Below the pieces are notes generated by a model that saw only the letters and a program-made list of their open reading frames with translations, searched no databases and was not told the origin of the DNA. Positions 62,826-64,000 of a stretch of DNA of 64,000 nt are shown piece by piece. A program made the translations under genes and the position numbers. How positions within the stretch are numbered: the stretch's first letter is position 1; the number at the start of each line of letters is the position of its first letter. Source of the DNA: Caulobacter henricii (GTDB lineage: Bacteria > Pseudomonadota > Alphaproteobacteria > Caulobacterales > Caulobacteraceae); the NCBI RefSeq assembly GCF_001414055.1, contig NZ_CP013002.1, positions 3,224,001 to 3,288,000 of the forward strand, in the 5' to 3' direction.

Positions 62826-63338
62826 ATGGGCGCTGAACATCCAAGGGACGAGGCGTTCGCCGACTGGCTGGAGCCGCATCTGGCGGCCCTGCGCCGGATC
62901 AGCCGCGCCTTCGCCCAACCCGCCGATCAGCACGATCTGCTGCAGGAGCTGATGGTAGCGGTCTGGCGCGCCTGGCCGCGCTTTGAGGACCGCAGCTCTG
63001 CCGCTACCTTTGTCTATCGGGTCGCGCACAATACGGCCCTGACCTGGAAACGGGGCGAGACGCGGCGGAGGCGGCGTCGAGACGCGATCGAAGCCGAGCT
63101 GAGTCTCCGTCCGGACACCGGCGACCCGGCCGAGGCGGCGCTGCTGGAGCGGCTCTATCTCGGGATCCGCACCCTGCCGCCGCTCGACCGATCGCTCATC
63201 CTGCTGTCGCTGGACGGCGTCGCCTATGGCGAGATCGCCCGGCTGCACGGCCTTTCGGAAACCAATGTCGGCGCGCGCCTGACCCGCATTCGCGCCCGCC
63301 TTTCAACCCTCTTGAAGGACGACGGCGATGGAGTTTGA
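62826..63338 (+). CDS. ECF-type sigma factor
   Basis: 170-aa sigma factor: region 2 FAQPADQHDLLQELMVAVWR (~34-53) with SAATFVYRVAHNTALTWKRG, region 4 LPPLDRSLILLSLDGVAYGE and NVGARLTRIRARL. It overlaps the following membrane gene by 11 bp, the usual sign of a sigma/anti-sigma pair. Third ECF sigma factor of the window, not related in detail to SigF or ECF41. Confidence 0.87.
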   Translation: MGAEHPRDEAFADWLEPHLAALRRISRAFAQPADQHDLLQELMVAVWRAWPRFEDRSSAATFVYRVAHNTALTWKRGETRRRRRRDAIEAELSLRPDTGDPAEAALLERLYLGIRTLPPLDRSLILLSLDGVAYGEIARLHGLSETNVGARLTRIRARLSTLLKDDGDGV

Positions 63339-63912
63339 CCGTCTCGAACAGGCCTGGCGCTCGGACGCTAACACCCCGACCGATGAATCCCACGCCCTGT
63401 TGAAGGAGCAATTGATGCATACGCTGAAGACACGCCGGCACCTCGAAATGCTGCTGGCCGGCATACCGACGGTGACCCTGACCCTGTTCACAGTCATGGC
63501 CCTGGCGGCAGTCCTGAAAAACCAGGGTGCCGGGTGGCCCGGAATCGCCATGCTGGCCGTGTGCTGGATGGTGATGGGCACGCTGCTCTGGAACGGTTTC
63601 CGGCATCGGTCGCGCGACACCGGTTCGCCCCTGCGCGATACGGTGGCCGGCCTGCTGGCCGCCAATCGCCGGGCGCGATCCAACTGCCACGTCTTCTGGG
63701 CCATGCTGCCGGTGTTCATGCTGCCCCTGTTCATGGCAATTCAGCGCCTCCAGGACGATGGCCGGATGAACACCACGGCCGGCTGGCAGGCTATGGCCGT
63801 CTGCGGCCTGGCCCTTGCGGCCAGCACGGGCTGGAACCTGCTGCGCTACATCCTGGTTCTCAAGCCCGAGCAGCGGCGGCTTGAGGCACTGCTGGCCGAC
63901 TACGGCACCTGA
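63328..63912 (+). CDS. Membrane protein coupled to ECF sigma factor, candidate anti-sigma
   Basis: 194-aa protein with a cytosolic N terminus (EFDRLEQAWRSDANTPTDES) and four hydrophobic helices (IPTVTLTLFTVMALAAVL, IAMLAVCWMVMGTLLW, FWAMLPVFMLPLFMAI, AMAVCGLALAASTGWNLL). No zinc-binding anti-sigma motif (HxxxCxxC). Overlap with the sigma gene suggests an anti-sigma role; that is inference. Confidence 0.72.
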   Translation: MEFDRLEQAWRSDANTPTDESHALLKEQLMHTLKTRRHLEMLLAGIPTVTLTLFTVMALAAVLKNQGAGWPGIAMLAVCWMVMGTLLWNGFRHRSRDTGSPLRDTVAGLLAANRRARSNCHVFWAMLPVFMLPLFMAIQRLQDDGRMNTTAGWQAMAVCGLALAASTGWNLLRYILVLKPEQRRLEALLADYGT

Positions 63913-64000
63913 TCGATCCCCGCCGCCGCCAGCACCGCGGCCTGGCGGCGGGCCAGGCCTTCTTCCGAAAAGCCCTCGAGAGACGCTTCGAACAGCGCCT
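63900..64000 (-). CDS. 3' end of an unidentified gene cut by the window edge
   Basis: A minus-strand frame enters from the right edge and ends with TAG at 63900-63902. The visible C terminus reads ALFEASLEGFSEEGLARRQA and then AVLAAAGIDQVP. Codon usage fits the genome (third-position G/C). It overlaps the convergent membrane gene by 13 bp. Too short to name. Confidence 0.55.
   Translation of the reverse strand, partial: ALFEASLEGFSEEGLARRQAAVLAAAGIDQVP

Overview
The window reads as a chromosomal segment of a high-GC alphaproteobacterium of the Caulobacteraceae (Caulobacter/Phenylobacterium type). The pointers are rcdA (DUF1465) and trcR (DUF1013), a sigF-nrsF system facing a bufferin operon, a split PntA transhydrogenase, an aa3-type oxidase subunit IV, UrcA, a perfect TTAA-N7-TTAA CtrA-type site, and the zapA / 6S RNA / 5-formyl-THF cyclo-ligase order. 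I assign the group by gene content and could not run a search. No rRNA, tRNA, prophage, canonical IS or CRISPR array was seen.

Layout. 1-8.2 kb: ruvC-ruvA (partial), an exported M20 peptidase, nucleoside hydrolase, yebC, a YmdB-type phosphoesterase, and the folate-cycle enzyme / 6S / zapA block. 8.4-12.1 kb: gap-pgk-fba glycolytic cluster. 12.1-16.7 kb: ECF sigma factor SigF with two NrsF-type anti-sigma paralogues, divergent from a bufA-bufB-bufC-doxX metal-response operon; both divergent starts carry a matching GTAACC-N16-CGNA promoter. 16.8-27.5 kb: response regulator pair, chemoreceptor, bacterioferritin and its ferredoxin with Fur-like sites, thiE, a DUF418 membrane protein and an ECF41 operon. 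27.6-35.6 kb: suhB, a glycerophosphodiesterase, TPR and DUF885 proteins, an ABC exporter and rpmE. 36-46 kb: rcdA, a quinone oxidoreductase, a TetR-TetR fusion / TonB receptor / Tat phosphatase cluster, trcR and ubiX. 46-52 kb: a response regulator, a GGDEF enzyme, purEK, a racemase and a hybrid kinase. 52-64 kb: a 0.9-kb gene-poor repeat region, COQ9, rpsU, an M23 peptidase, UrcA, the pnt operon, a GT9/hydrolase/thioesterase run, and a third ECF sigma factor with a membrane partner.

The most unusual layer is a set of REP/BIME-like repeats, mostly placed against the 3' ends of genes. Two such repeat sets bracket a lone small endonuclease gene in inverted orientation: a DUF559 (Vsr-like) gene between 58-bp arms at 4903-5418, and a GIY-YIG gene (now frameshifted) between 33-bp arms at 35634-36096. 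The same repeat architectures occur elsewhere in the window without a nuclease. This looks like a REP-plus-nuclease system analogous to REP/RAYT but with a different enzyme class. The arms, the covarying hairpins and the enzyme families are read from sequence; mobilisation by the nuclease is inference.

The second notable system is the sigF/nrsF-bufferin locus, where a second, divergent nrsF copy and a REP-like repeat between bufA and bufB are departures from the simple arrangement.
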